Assembly (NCBI RefSeq): GCF_000825685.1
Contig: NZ_CCXM01000001.1
Span: 558,001-622,000, forward strand
Source: Rickettsia hoogstraalii
Lineage (GTDB): Bacteria > Pseudomonadota > Alphaproteobacteria > Rickettsiales > Rickettsiaceae
Length of the DNA stretch: 64,000 nt
Reading direction: 5' to 3'
Of the stretch, positions 31,537-42,855 are shown in pieces (the first letter of the stretch is position 1; every line of letters begins with the position of its first letter). The notes beneath the pieces are model-generated. The model saw only the letters and a program-made list of their open reading frames with translations, had not been told where the DNA came from and did not search any database. A program made the position numbers and the translations under genes.

Positions 31537-32676
31537 ATGAAAGCTATTGTTAAACGCCCTCATTATTTAGAAAAGATAACAACACAATTTTTAAGTCATA
31601 AAATTGTAGCTCTTTTAGGACCAAGGCAATGCGGCAAAACTACTTTAGCCCGTCAATTTGCGAAAGGACAAAAAGAAATACATTTTTTTGATTTGGAAGA
31701 TATAAGAGATTTAGCTGCTTTAGAAAATCCTTATATAGCTCTTGAAAGTAAAAAAGGCTTAATTATTATTGATGAAATTCAAAGATTACCGGATTTATTT
31801 CCTACTTTGCGAGTTCTAGCTGATAAAGATACAGAGCAGTGTTTTTTAATACTCGGTAGTGCTTCAAAAGATTTAATTAGACAATCGTCAGAAACACTTG
31901 CAGGCAGAATAGCTTATATAGAAGTGCATCCTTTTTCTTTATTAGAAGTAGATAATGTAGAACAATTACATCTATTCGGTGGATTTCCAAATTGTTATCT
32001 CTATCCAAAAACAGGTTTTGACTGGTTAGAGCAATATATTAGAACTTTTTTAGAGCGTGATATTCCAAATCTTGGTTTTTCTATTCCACCTAGCACATTA
32101 CGTCGTTTTTGGACTATGCTTGCTCATTATCACGGAAATATTTTTAATGCTTCTGAAATTGGGAAGTCTTTAGGAGTGAGTGACCATACCGTCAAAAATT
32201 ATCTAGATATTTTATCCGGTACTTTTATGGTACGTCAATTATATCCTTGGTTTGAAAATATTTCCAAACGTCAGAAAAAACGACCTAAAATATATTTTAC
32301 TGATTCAGGAATATTTCATCATTTAATTGATATTTATTCACCTGAGCAATTATTAAGACATCCAAAACTAGGAGCAAGCTTTGAAGGATTTGCTCTAGAG
32401 CAAATAATACGAATTTTTAATAAACGTAGTGAGGATTGTTATTACTGGGGGATACATCAAGAAGGAGAACTAGATTTATTTATAAGACATAAGGGTCTAA
32501 AGCTGGGTTTTGAGTTTAAATTTAGCGATGCTCCTACTCTTACTTCTTCGATGCATAAAGCCATAGACTATTTAAAATTAGATGAATTATTTGTTATATA
32601 TCCCGGAACAAGAAAATATCAATTAGAAAGCAATATAACCGTTGTGCCGGTTAAAGATATCGTAACGCTTGCGTAA
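31537..32676 (+). CDS. AAA ATPase of the AAA_14/DUF4143 family
   Basis: A 379 aa protein. Walker A is GPRQCGKT at residues 28-35, and Walker B is GLIIIDEIQRLPDLF near residue 82. A sensor region (FLILGSASKDLI, ETLAGRIAYIEVHPF) and a C-terminal DUF4143 part with a helix-turn-helix-like segment (ASEIGKSLGVSDHTVKNYLDIL) and a nuclease-like end (DLFIRHKGLKLGFEFKF, KLDELFVIYPG) follow. These proteins are widely spread by transfer and their function is unknown. It stands alone between ccmA and nuoI and is flanked downstream by nested repeats, so it is probably an acquired gene. Confidence 0.88.
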   Translation: MKAIVKRPHYLEKITTQFLSHKIVALLGPRQCGKTTLARQFAKGQKEIHFFDLEDIRDLAALENPYIALESKKGLIIIDEIQRLPDLFPTLRVLADKDTEQCFLILGSASKDLIRQSSETLAGRIAYIEVHPFSLLEVDNVEQLHLFGGFPNCYLYPKTGFDWLEQYIRTFLERDIPNLGFSIPPSTLRRFWTMLAHYHGNIFNASEIGKSLGVSDHTVKNYLDILSGTFMVRQLYPWFENISKRQKKRPKIYFTDSGIFHHLIDIYSPEQLLRHPKLGASFEGFALEQIIRIFNKRSEDCYYWGIHQEGELDLFIRHKGLKLGFEFKFSDAPTLTSSMHKAIDYLKLDELFVIYPGTRKYQLESNITVVPVKDIVTLA

Positions 32677-32678
32677 TT

Positions 32679-32847
32679 CTATAGTACCGGACAGTTTATA
32701 AAAGACTCGTCATTGCGAGCCGGCATTTTTATGCCGGCGTGGCAATCTCAGGAGTTTTTTTATATTATCTTATGAGATTGCCGCATCGTTTGCTAACGCA
32801 ACTCCTCGCAATGACGAGGGATTTTCAAAAACTATCCAGTACTATAG
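32679..32847. repeat. Nested repeat: family A element inside an outer inverted pair
   Basis: Outer arms CTATAGTACCGGACAGTTTAT (32679-32700) and AAACTATCCAGTACTATAG (to 32847) are imperfect reverse complements. Inside is a complete family A element at 32708-32816. It also has a GCCGGCATTTTTATGCCGGC hairpin. Confidence 0.85.
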
Positions 32848-32851
32848 TAAT

Positions 32852-33331
32852 TTACCTATACTCATAATCCTTATGTAATTTACTAGCTAGTGCCTGCTCC
32901 CATCTATCGCCGTTTTGCAGTAATCTTTCTTTATCGTAAATAAGTGCAGTATGAGTTAGACTTGCAAACTCAAAATTAGGTCCTTCAACTATCGCATCTA
33001 CAGGACAAGCTTCTTGGCATAACCCGCAATAAATACATTTTGTCATGTCTATATCATAACGAGTGGTACGTCTACTGCCGTCATCTCGTTCATCAGCTTC
33101 AATCACTATCGCTTGTGCCGGACAAATTGCCTCACAAAGCTTGCAAGCAATACAACGTTCTTCGCCGTTTTCATAGCGACGCAGTGCATGCTCACCCTTA
33201 AATCTAGGGCTAACAGGACTTTTTTCATAAGGATAATTTATGGTAACTTTGGGCTTAAAGAAATACTTTAAAGTCAAAGCCATCCCCCGTACTATCTCAT
33301 ATAGAAAAAATGATTTTAAATAGTTTATCAT
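32852..33331 (-). CDS. nuoI: NADH-quinone oxidoreductase subunit I
   Basis: A 159 aa peripheral complex I subunit with two 4Fe-4S clusters. The ligand motifs are [12 protein letters not shown] and [12 protein letters not shown], each continued by a distant Cys-Pro. The N-terminal hydrophobic helix region ([20 protein letters not shown]) is present. It lies downstream of nuoH on the minus strand, with one palindrome between them. Confidence 0.97.
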   Translation of the reverse strand: MINYLKSFFLYEIVRGMALTLKYFFKPKVTINYPYEKSPVSPRFKGEHALRRYENGEERCIACKLCEAICPAQAIVIEADERDDGSRRTTRYDIDMTKCIYCGLCQEACPVDAIVEGPNFEFASLTHTALIYDKERLLQNGDRWEQALASKLHKDYEYR

Positions 33332-33348
33332 AATATTAAAAAATACCT

Positions 33349-33378
33349 GTCATCCCGTGGTCAAGCCACGGGATGACA
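33349..33378. repeat. Short perfect palindrome between nuoI and nuoH
   Basis: TGTCATCCCGTGG and CCACGGGATGACA are separated by TCAAG. The same 30-base unit forms part of other repeats here (near 4760 and in dnaE). Confidence 0.9.
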
Positions 33379-33404
33379 ATGTAGAGCAATGATACTCTCC
33401 CCCT

Positions 33405-34424
33405 CTAAACACTTGGCAAGTTATCAGTATAAACAAGTACGCTTGACACTAACACCACCCAAAATAAAGTTAGAGGTAAAAATACTTTCCACCCCAAACG
33501 CATTAATTGATCATAACGATATCTTGGCAAGGTTGCTCTAATCCATAAAAAGCAAAACAATAAGAATCCGACCTTAAATATAAACCAAAAGAATCCCGGA
33601 ATACAATCTAACCACGATATATTAAAGGGCGGCAAATAACCTCCTAAAAAGAAAGTCGTAGTCATTGCACTAACTAATATCATATTAGCATATTCACCTA
33701 GAAAAAATAAAGCAAATCCCATAGAGGAATATTCAACATTATAGCCTGCAACTAGCTCTGACTCTGCTTCAGGTAAATCAAAAGGTAACCTATTTGTTTC
33801 GGCAAGCACTGAGATAAAAAACACGACACCCATAGGTAGTAGCATTAAATCAATCCACCACGGCATTGTTCTTTGTGCTTCAATAATCCCACTTAAATTG
33901 AGAGTACCAGTAGTAAGTAACACAGTAATAATAACGAGTCCCATCGATACTTCATAAGAAATCATTTGGGCCGAGGAACGTATAGCACCAAGGAATGCAT
34001 ATTTTGAGTTACTAGCCCAACCGGCAATAATAATGCCATAAACGCTTAAAGAGGATATAGCAAGAATATATAAAACACCGACATTAATATCTGCAAGAAC
34101 TACGCCCTTTGCAAAAGGTATAACTGCCCAGCCGATTAAACTTAATATAAAAGTTATCATCGGTGCTAAAATAAATAATATTTTATCGGAATTGGTTGGA
34201 ATTATCGGCTCTTTGAATAAAAGCTTAACCGCATCAGCAATAGGCTGAAGTAATCCAAACGGACCAACGACATTCGGTCCACGTCGTAGCTGCATTAATC
34301 CAATAACACGACGTTCTGCATATGTTAAATACGCAACGCATAAAATTAAAGGGATAGTGATCGCCACCACCTTTAGAGCGATTATAATTAACGGGAAAAT
34401 ATATTCAAAAAAGAGTTCTGTCAT
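33405..34424 (-). CDS. nuoH: NADH-quinone oxidoreductase subunit H
   Basis: A 339 aa, eight-span subunit at the quinone-binding junction of complex I. It has [70 protein letters not shown] and the end [17 protein letters not shown], all conserved. It is between nuoG and nuoI in the usual order. Confidence 0.97.
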   Translation of the reverse strand: MTELFFEYIFPLIIIALKVVAITIPLILCVAYLTYAERRVIGLMQLRRGPNVVGPFGLLQPIADAVKLLFKEPIIPTNSDKILFILAPMITFILSLIGWAVIPFAKGVVLADINVGVLYILAISSLSVYGIIIAGWASNSKYAFLGAIRSSAQMISYEVSMGLVIITVLLTTGTLNLSGIIEAQRTMPWWIDLMLLPMGVVFFISVLAETNRLPFDLPEAESELVAGYNVEYSSMGFALFFLGEYANMILVSAMTTTFFLGGYLPPFNISWLDCIPGFFWFIFKVGFLLFCFLWIRATLPRYRYDQLMRLGWKVFLPLTLFWVVLVSSVLVYTDNLPSV

Positions 34425-34448
34425 AATGTTATTTGATTGTCATCTTAT

Positions 34449-34547
34449 CGTCATTGCGAGGCAATTACAAAGTAATTGACGAAGCAATCTCAGGAATTAG
34501 TCTTACTTCATGAGATTGCCACGCTCTCTGCGTTCGCTTGCAATGAC
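34449..34547. repeat. Family A palindromic repeat between nuoH and nuoG
   Basis: Runs from CGTCATTGCGAGGCAATTAC to CTTGCAATGAC, with CAATCTCAGG / TGAGATTGCC inside. It ends 6 bases before the nuoG stop. Confidence 0.9.
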
Positions 34548-34553
34548 AATTCT

Positions 34554-36569
34554 TCATGCTACCTCCCTACTTCTTTCTTCCTTAGCCTCTACGCACTTAG
34601 CCATAGTGACCGAGTTTTTACTAATTACATCAGTCATATAATAATTAATAGGTTCCGTAGTTATAGGCTCTTTTGATAACTTATCTTTAGAGCTAAATTT
34701 AGCAAATTTACTCTCTACAATTTTATCAATATTAGCAAATATCTCATATTCTTTAGCAAGTTTGGCTCTTACTTCTTGTAAATCACTCATTCCGATATCT
34801 ATTTTTAGGAAACCTGCCACCTCTTTAATAATTTCTATATCTTCTTTAGCTGTTCCTACAAGCGATACTGCTTTTTCTGCTATTTGCGGTCTTCCTTCTA
34901 AATTTACGTAAATTCCGCTCTGCTCTGTATAAGCAGCCGCAGGTAAAATTACATCAGCATTCGCAGCACCTGCATCCCCATGATGTCCTTGATATACTAT
35001 AAAAGCCGATTTCAGCTTATCAAATGAGACGGCGTCCGCTCCAAGCAGATAAGCGAGTTCCAGTTCTTCAAGCTTAATAGGATTATTAAAACCAATGTCA
35101 AGACCGCCAACTATAGAAGCATGATTATGCAATATATTAAAGCCCTTCCAATCATCACGCATAATATTATATTCAACCGCTATCTTATGAATAAGCGACA
35201 ATATAGCATATCCGTCATCTCTTGCATATACGCCGTCACCTACTATAATCATCGGATATTTTGCTCCTTTTAAGGCTTTCGTAAACTCATGAGTACCAAT
35301 AGCTAGCTCCTCAATAATCTTAATATCACTTCCTAAATCCTGAATTCTATAAGTTTGGTTATGTCCCTCACCTATTCTTGCTATTTTTAATGAACCGGCA
35401 CGCACTTTCTGTCCTATTCGGCTATTTAACACCGGAGCTATCTGCCTTGGATTTGCTCCGATCAATAAACACAAATCAGCCTTTTCTACGCCGGCAATAG
35501 TTGTATTAAATAAATAGTTGCCCCGCTCGTTTGTATCTATTTTATAGTTAAACTGATTAACACTATAATTATTACAGCCAAGCTTTTGCATTAATGTTTT
35601 TAGCATAAACATTGTCTCAACAGATGTAAGAGAGCCAGCAATAGCAGCAATTTTCTCCGGTTTTATGGATTTAACTTTATCTGCTATCGTTTTTAAAGCT
35701 TCGCTCCAGCTAGCTTCTACTAATTTACCGTTTTTTCTGATATAAGGGCGATCTAAACGCTGATATTTCAAACCGTCATAACTAAAACGGTTTTTATCAG
35801 AAAGCCATTCCTCATTTATTTCTTCATTAACACGAGGTAATATTCTCATTACCTCATCGCCTCTACTATCTATACGAATATTGGAACCTTCGGCATCATG
35901 TACACCAATGCTAGCAGTATGTTTTAGTTCCCATTTACGAGCTTTAAAGGCATAAGGTTTGGAATTTAAAGCACCGACCGGACAAATATCTATCATATTA
36001 CCGGAAATTTCAGAATCGAGCGTTTGCTCTAAATATGAAGTTACCTCCATATGCTCGCCACGATGAATAGCTCCCATTTCTTCTATTCCGGCTATATCAT
36101 TTGCAAATCTAATACATCTTGTACATTGTATGCATCTAGTCATCGCTGTTTTAATCAACGGTCCCATATATTTATCTTTAATAGATCTCTTATTTTCATG
36201 AAATCTATTAGTACCTTTACCGTATCTAAAAGCCTGATCTTGTAGGTCGCACTCCCCACCTTGATCACAAATAGGACAATCTAGAGGATGGTTAATAAGT
36301 AAAAACTCCATCACCCCTTCACGTGCTTTTTTTACCATAGGTGTATCGGTGTGAATAACCATACCGTTACTTACCGGCATTGCACAAGAAGCTATAGGCT
36401 TGGGTGATTTTTCCATTTCAACCAAGCACATACGACAATTACCGGCGATTTTTAGACGCTCATGATAACAAAAATGAGGAATTTCTTTACCTGCTTGTGT
36501 ACAGGCTTGATAAACGGTGCTACCTTCTGATACTTCTATTTCAGAGCCGTCTACGTTCAGTTTTATCAT
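34554..36569 (-). CDS. nuoG: NADH-quinone oxidoreductase subunit G
   Basis: Large iron-sulfur subunit of complex I, 671 aa. The N-terminal ferredoxin fold has CYHERLKIAGNCRMCLVE (2Fe-2S). The His-containing cluster site is HPLDCPICDQGGECDLQD. Two further cluster motifs are CIQCTRCIRF and DICPVGAL. A molybdopterin-like fold domain follows. Length is typical for alphaproteobacteria. Its ATG is 1 base after the stop of the small membrane protein gene, so the two are probably co-transcribed. Confidence 0.97.
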   Translation of the reverse strand: MIKLNVDGSEIEVSEGSTVYQACTQAGKEIPHFCYHERLKIAGNCRMCLVEMEKSPKPIASCAMPVSNGMVIHTDTPMVKKAREGVMEFLLINHPLDCPICDQGGECDLQDQAFRYGKGTNRFHENKRSIKDKYMGPLIKTAMTRCIQCTRCIRFANDIAGIEEMGAIHRGEHMEVTSYLEQTLDSEISGNMIDICPVGALNSKPYAFKARKWELKHTASIGVHDAEGSNIRIDSRGDEVMRILPRVNEEINEEWLSDKNRFSYDGLKYQRLDRPYIRKNGKLVEASWSEALKTIADKVKSIKPEKIAAIAGSLTSVETMFMLKTLMQKLGCNNYSVNQFNYKIDTNERGNYLFNTTIAGVEKADLCLLIGANPRQIAPVLNSRIGQKVRAGSLKIARIGEGHNQTYRIQDLGSDIKIIEELAIGTHEFTKALKGAKYPMIIVGDGVYARDDGYAILSLIHKIAVEYNIMRDDWKGFNILHNHASIVGGLDIGFNNPIKLEELELAYLLGADAVSFDKLKSAFIVYQGHHGDAGAANADVILPAAAYTEQSGIYVNLEGRPQIAEKAVSLVGTAKEDIEIIKEVAGFLKIDIGMSDLQEVRAKLAKEYEIFANIDKIVESKFAKFSSKDKLSKEPITTEPINYYMTDVISKNSVTMAKCVEAKEERSREVA

Positions 36570-36570
36570 C

Positions 36571-36927
36571 TTATTTAATCCAATAAGTCATAGGGTTCGG
36601 ATAAGCTTGATCCTCTACCATATATTTAAAACCGATGGCAACACGAAGTACATACCAAACAGCAAGTGCAAAGTATAGTACTACTCCAATAATGATAAAC
36701 GTAAATATAAAACATACAATCCACCCAAGTACCCCAAGGCAAAAAGTACGAAATAAAAACACGTAATGACTAGTAGCAAAATTATCACCTTTATCTTTAT
36801 TAAGATATGCAAAAAATACTCCGATTAATGGTAATATCGGTACTACTATCCCGCATAAATATAATATATATACTACAATTAAGTTTTTCTTACCGCTCTC
36901 GGTATATTCTTTAAGATGTTTGTCCAT
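36571..36927 (-). CDS. Small DUF4870-like membrane protein
   Basis: A 118 aa protein with three or four hydrophobic segments (VVYILYLCGIVVPILPLIGVFFAYL, FCLGVLGWIVCFIFTFIIIGVVLYF). The pattern and ending (AYPNPMTYWIK) resemble DUF4870-type proteins of unknown role. It lies 1 base upstream of nuoG and may head the nuoGHI transcript. A family D repeat lies on its other side. Confidence 0.65.
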   Translation of the reverse strand: MDKHLKEYTESGKKNLIVVYILYLCGIVVPILPLIGVFFAYLNKDKGDNFATSHYVFLFRTFCLGVLGWIVCFIFTFIIIGVVLYFALAVWYVLRVAIGFKYMVEDQAYPNPMTYWIK

Positions 36928-36950
36928 ATGTTTTTCCTTTTTTACTGATT

Positions 36951-37113
36951 AGAGGCTATCGGTAAATAAACTTTAATTAGTAATTAAAGAGCTTTTTTAG
37001 CGAAAATTGATAAGATTTTTGTGGGAATATTATTCATATTTCAAAAAAATCTTATAATTTGCAGCAAAAAAGAATTAAATTACCGGTTAAAATTTGTTTA
37101 CTGATAAACTCTT
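36951..37113. repeat. Family D repeat
   Basis: Outer arms GAGGCTATCGGTAAATAAAC and GTTTACTGATAAACTC are imperfect reverse complements. The core, AGCGAAAATTGATAAG... to ATCTTATAATTTGCAG, is itself inverted and is nearly identical to the core at 61830-61910. Confidence 0.82.
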
Positions 37114-37118
37114 AGATT

Positions 37119-37958
37119 TCATCTTAATCTTTGTATTTCTTTCATAGGTAATTCGGTAAATTCCATAATTTCTTCTATAGGTCTTTTTTTAATTAACATC
37201 TTTTTTGCTATTTTTTCTATTGTTTTTTCTTCCATTTTCTTAACAGCACTAGCTTCAATTTTAAGCCAATTTAAGCGATTTTCATATTCTTCTCTTTCTT
37301 CATCACTTAAATTTATTACTTCAAGCACATTTAATGCTTTCTTTAGCTCTTTACTGTTTAATTCTTTAGGAAGCTTATCTTTATTTAGCAAATCATTTCG
37401 AGTAAAAAAAGCAACCCATATATCTAAAGCATTCTTTACTTTTTTTACTATATCAGATAATTCTTCTTTAATGTTATCAGCAAACTTATTGAGTTCTATA
37501 GTGTGTAGCTCTATATCCTCAAAATATTTCAAACCGGTTTCATCTTCTTTTAACCTGAATATATTATGATATTTATCAATATTTGTGATGCCAGTAAAAT
37601 TAAGTATATGGATTCCTATCGTTTTGTTTAATTCTGAATATCTAGAACCTTCTTTTAGCTGTCCAGCATATAGCTTTGCCCAATAATATAAAGCTCTTTT
37701 ATCATAATTTGCTTCATCCGTTACTTGGATTTCGATATTAAACATTTTACCGCTTTCGCTTTTGGCTTTAATATCTAAAACAGAAAGCTTATCGTTTAAA
37801 AAACTCTTTGGATTATATGGATTAAGTAGAGTTACTTCTTTTACTTGATCTTCCTTGGTTACTATAGAATTAATAAGCGATATTAATAAATCTTTGTTCT
37901 CTTCTACTCCAAAGATTTTTTTAAATGCTAGATCTACTCTTGGATTAACTCTATACAT
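37119..37958 (-). CDS. Rpn-family (PD-(D/E)XK) recombination-promoting nuclease/putative transposase
   Basis: A 279 aa protein of the family once called 'PD-(D/E)XK nuclease family transposase'. The N-terminus reads NPRVDLAFKKIFGVEENKDLL, and the nuclease core is LSVLDIKAKSESGKMFNIEIQV, with the Asp and Glu-x-Gln metal-binding positions. The C-terminus ends in a small helical part (IEEIMEFTELPMKEIQRLR). It starts 2 bases after the acnA stop on the same strand, so it is likely read from the acnA transcript. No inverted repeats or target duplication could be assigned to it. Confidence 0.85.
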   Translation of the reverse strand: MYRVNPRVDLAFKKIFGVEENKDLLISLINSIVTKEDQVKEVTLLNPYNPKSFLNDKLSVLDIKAKSESGKMFNIEIQVTDEANYDKRALYYWAKLYAGQLKEGSRYSELNKTIGIHILNFTGITNIDKYHNIFRLKEDETGLKYFEDIELHTIELNKFADNIKEELSDIVKKVKNALDIWVAFFTRNDLLNKDKLPKELNSKELKKALNVLEVINLSDEEREEYENRLNWLKIEASAVKKMEEKTIEKIAKKMLIKKRPIEEIMEFTELPMKEIQRLR

Positions 37959-37960
37959 AG

Positions 37961-40597
37961 TTATTTTTTCAAACTCTCTACCACAAAATGCATAATACTG
38001 CCGTGCTTTATATAATTTATCTCATTATCCGTAAATATTTGCAATATTAAATCGATTGTTCTTGTTTCGCCAGTTTGTTTTTTTATCACGCATTTAACAG
38101 GATTATAAGGCTTTATTTGTTCACTTAAGCCTATAATATCAATAGTTTCCAAACCGTCTAACTTTAAATCTAATCTTGTATTATTGCCGGTAAAAGTTAG
38201 CGGTAAAATACCCATACCAACTAAATTTGAACGATGTATTCGCTCAAAGCTCTCGGCAATCACTGCCTTTACGCCAAGCAGTTGCGGACCTTTTGCCGCC
38301 CAATCTCTAGACGAACCGCTACCATATTCTTTACCGGCAAAAATCACCACAGGTACATCATTAGCTTTATAGTCCATAGCCGCATCGTAAATAGTTTGCT
38401 GCGTACTACTTAATTGGTTTATAGTAAAGCCTCCTTCTACTCCCTTACACATTTCGTTTTTTATACGGATATTAGCAAATGTGCCACGCATCATCACTTC
38501 ATGATTTCCTCTACGTGATCCGTAAGAGTTGAAATCTAGAGGCTCTATATGATGGTCCGTTAAATATTTAGCAGCAGGGCTGGTTTTACTAATACTTCCT
38601 GCCGGCGAAATATGATCGGTAGTAATAGAATCACCGAAAATTGCTAGAATTTTTGCAGATTTTATATCTTTTATACTATTCTTGCTGCCTATATCCTCAA
38701 AATAAGGCGGATTATTAATATAGGTACTGTTCTTATTCCAGTTATAAGTAGAGCTAGTTGTAATCTGTAAATCTTTCCACTCTTTCGTTCCGCTAAATAT
38801 ATCGGAATATTTTTCTATAAACATAGAGGAATTAATTGAATTTGCAATAACTTCATCTATCTCTTCTTTGCTTGGCCAAATATCTTTTAAATAAATATTT
38901 TTTCCTATCGGCTGATTATTTAAATCTATATTAAGAGTGCCACTAAGTGCATATGCTACGACTAAAATAGGCGAGCCGAGATAGCTTGCTTTAGTAAGTG
39001 GATTAATTCGCCCTTCAAAATTCCTATTACCAGATAAAACAGAAGCAACAACTAGCCCGTTTTTGTTAATAGTTTCCTCTATTTCCGGATTTAGAGGTCC
39101 GGAATTACCGATGCAAGTAGTGCAGCCGTAACCTACTAGATTAAACCCTAATTCATCTAAATATTTATCAAGACCGCTAAGCTTCAAATATTCCGTTACG
39201 ACTTTTGAACCCGGAGCAAGAGAAGTTTTAACCCAAGGCTTTACCTTTAATCCTTGTTCTAGTGCTTTTTTAGCAAGAAGTGCTGCACCAATCATCACAC
39301 TAGGATTAGAAGTATTAGTACAGCTAGTAATTGCTGCAATTACTACATCACCGTTACCGATTTCGTAATTCTGATTTGCTATAACATACTTTTTATCAAT
39401 GTCCTTATTTTCTAAAGCAAGACACGGTAATTCTTGTTTAAAACTATTCGCAACGTCATTTAAATTTACCCTATCTTGTGGACGTTTTGGACCGGCGAGT
39501 GAACTTTGTATTTTCGATAAATCTAACTCTAAAATTTCGGTATATTCTGCCTCATGCTCAAAATCATACCAAAGATTCTGCTCGTTTGCGTATTTTTCTA
39601 CTAATTTGATTTGCGTTTTTTCTCTACCTGTTAGCTCTAAATATTTTATAGTTTCTTGGTCAATCGGGAAAAAGCCACAAGTAGCACCGTATTCAGGCGA
39701 CATATTAGAAATGGTAGCACGATCGGCAATCGTTAGATTTTTTAGCCCCTCACCGAAAAACTCAACAAATTTACCTACTACTTTCTTTTTCCGTAGCATC
39801 TCGGTAACGGTTAAAACTAAATCGGTTGCGGTAGCTATGCCTGTTAATTTTCCTGTTAGTTTTACCCCAATTACTTCCGGCAGGATCATAGTAAGAGGTT
39901 GTCCAAGCATTGCAGCTTCTGCTTCTATTCCGCCAACTCCCCAACCAAGCACCGATACACCGTTTACCATGGTTGTATGGCTATCTGTTCCAACTAAACT
40001 ATCAGGGTAAGCAAGCCCGTCCTTATGCCACACGACTTTTGCTAAATATTCTAAATTTACCTGATGGCAAATACCTGTACCAGGCGGCACTACTTTAAAA
40101 TTATTAAATGCTTGCTGCCCCCATTTAAGAAATGCATAACGCTCTATATTACGTTTCATTTCCATCTGTACGTTTTTATCGAATGAGTCCTTAGCTGCAT
40201 AAGAATCAACGCTTACGGAATGGTCTATTACCAAATCAACAGGAATAAGCGGGTTAATTTTTAACGGATCGCCTCCTATTTTCTTCATCGCATCACGCAT
40301 AGCAGCCAAGTCTACAATAGCAGGCACACCGGTAAAATCCTGCATCAAAACTCTTGCCGGCATAAAATCTATTTCCGCATCAGATTTTTTAGTTTTTAGC
40401 CATTCTTTAAATACAAGTAAGCTTTCTTTATTCCCACCGGTACGTAGCACGTTTTCAAATAATACTCTTAAACTGTAGGGGAGCTTTTTTAAAGGAAGTT
40501 CGATATCGCTTGCCGCTTTATTTATATCGTAAATTTCGTAGGAAATATTATCGACTGATAACTCTTTTATATATTCTGAATTATGCACTTTTGACAT
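37961..40597 (-). CDS. acnA: Aconitate hydratase A
   Basis: TCA cycle enzyme that interconverts citrate and isocitrate, 878 aa. The 4Fe-4S ligands are seen in AITSCTNTSNP and YGCTTCIGNSGP. Substrate-binding parts include DLVIDHSVSVD, DSHTTMVNGVSVLGWGVGGIEAEA and, in the swivel domain, FAGKEYGSGSSRDWAAKGP. Length matches AcnA of alphaproteobacteria. Rickettsiae keep the TCA cycle and use host-derived glutamate and other intermediates. The upstream gap holds a family B repeat. Confidence 0.98.
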   Translation of the reverse strand: MSKVHNSEYIKELSVDNISYEIYDINKAASDIELPLKKLPYSLRVLFENVLRTGGNKESLLVFKEWLKTKKSDAEIDFMPARVLMQDFTGVPAIVDLAAMRDAMKKIGGDPLKINPLIPVDLVIDHSVSVDSYAAKDSFDKNVQMEMKRNIERYAFLKWGQQAFNNFKVVPPGTGICHQVNLEYLAKVVWHKDGLAYPDSLVGTDSHTTMVNGVSVLGWGVGGIEAEAAMLGQPLTMILPEVIGVKLTGKLTGIATATDLVLTVTEMLRKKKVVGKFVEFFGEGLKNLTIADRATISNMSPEYGATCGFFPIDQETIKYLELTGREKTQIKLVEKYANEQNLWYDFEHEAEYTEILELDLSKIQSSLAGPKRPQDRVNLNDVANSFKQELPCLALENKDIDKKYVIANQNYEIGNGDVVIAAITSCTNTSNPSVMIGAALLAKKALEQGLKVKPWVKTSLAPGSKVVTEYLKLSGLDKYLDELGFNLVGYGCTTCIGNSGPLNPEIEETINKNGLVVASVLSGNRNFEGRINPLTKASYLGSPILVVAYALSGTLNIDLNNQPIGKNIYLKDIWPSKEEIDEVIANSINSSMFIEKYSDIFSGTKEWKDLQITTSSTYNWNKNSTYINNPPYFEDIGSKNSIKDIKSAKILAIFGDSITTDHISPAGSISKTSPAAKYLTDHHIEPLDFNSYGSRRGNHEVMMRGTFANIRIKNEMCKGVEGGFTINQLSSTQQTIYDAAMDYKANDVPVVIFAGKEYGSGSSRDWAAKGPQLLGVKAVIAESFERIHRSNLVGMGILPLTFTGNNTRLDLKLDGLETIDIIGLSEQIKPYNPVKCVIKKQTGETRTIDLILQIFTDNEINYIKHGSIMHFVVESLKK

Positions 40598-40649
40598 TTG
40601 TTTCTCACTCTAATATTCGTTGTGTGGTACTTAAGTGGCATCGCCGACC

Positions 40650-40770
40650 ATGTCATTCCTGCGAAAGCAGGAATCCAGTAATAAAAATTTATAAATACTT
40701 TAAGTTTTTAAAATTAAAAGCTCAATTTATTTCGCTTTTTTTTGGATTCCCGCTTCCGCGGGAATGACAT
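40650..40770. repeat. Family B palindromic repeat upstream of acnA
   Basis: Starts ATGTCATTCCTGCGAAAGCAGG and ends CGCTTCCGCGGGAATGACAT. The middle AAGTTTTTAAAATTAAAAGCTC resembles that at 26040. It lies between acnA and atpC. Confidence 0.92.
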
Positions 40771-40829
40771 AAAAACTAGAAATAATTATTAAAATAACCT
40801 TATCCCAAAACGTAGATTTTTCAAACAAA

Positions 40830-41168
40830 TTAATGTTGTTCTGATAAAGGTTTTTGAAGATCGAGAAGCTTAGTTGCTATTTCCGCTTCACTTAAATTCG
40901 TAACGTTAATAGCCGTTTCTGTGGCTATGTTAACATAACTTCCCGTTACTTCGGTTACACCGCCGGAAACAAGATAAGTAATTTGTGGGTTGTGTATATC
41001 ATCTATATAAACCTGTACTAAACCGGCTTTTAAACTAACGATCATCGGAGCGTGATTCGGCAGCACTCCAAACATACCCTCTTCACCCGGAATTGTTACC
41101 ATTTTAGCTTGCTTTTCAAATGCAATACTTAAAGTAGTAATTATTTTGACTAGAATTGTTTCGTTCAT
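40830..41168 (-). CDS. atpC: ATP synthase epsilon subunit
   Basis: A 112 aa F1 subunit with the N-terminal beta sandwich ([46 protein letters not shown]). The C-terminal helical part is shorter than in many homologues. It is the last gene of the lpdA-atpHAGDC run and is separated from atpD by a repeat. Confidence 0.95.
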   Translation of the reverse strand: MNETILVKIITTLSIAFEKQAKMVTIPGEEGMFGVLPNHAPMIVSLKAGLVQVYIDDIHNPQITYLVSGGVTEVTGSYVNIATETAINVTNLSEAEIATKLLDLQKPLSEQH

Positions 41169-41185
41169 GGGCTAATTATATTTTT

Positions 41186-41286
41186 CGTCATTGCGAGGAA
41201 ATTATGAAATAATTGACGAAGCAATCTCAGGAGTTCGTTATTATTTCATGAGATTGCCACGCAGCCTACGGCTGCTCGCAATGACG
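41186..41286. repeat. Family A repeat between atpC and atpD
   Basis: Runs from CGTCATTGCGAGG to GCTCGCAATGACG, with CAATCTCAGG / TGAGATTGCC inside. Confidence 0.92.
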
Positions 41287-41299
41287 ATTATGGTTACAT

Positions 41300-42748
<1,449 letters not shown>

Positions 42749-42758
42749 TTATAAAAAA

Positions 42759-42851
42759 CGTCATCGCGAGAAGAAACTGAAAGTTTCGACGAAGCAATCT
42801 CGGGATATTTGATGAGATTGCCACGCAGCCTACGGCTTGCTCGCAATGACG
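42759..42851. repeat. Family A repeat between atpD and atpG
   Basis: Runs from CGTCATCGCGAG to GCTCGCAATGACG, with CAATCTCGGG / TGAGATTGCC inside. Confidence 0.92.
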
Positions 42852-42855
42852 GTCA

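Noticed and set aside
37119..37958. A complete insertion sequence around the Rpn gene
   Set aside because: The nearby inverted arms at 36951-37113 do not enclose the gene, and no copy of such arms is seen on the acnA side.
39399..40010. A 203-codon ORF on the plus strand opposite acnA
   Set aside because: It is the antisense shadow of a well-conserved aconitase and shows no family pattern.
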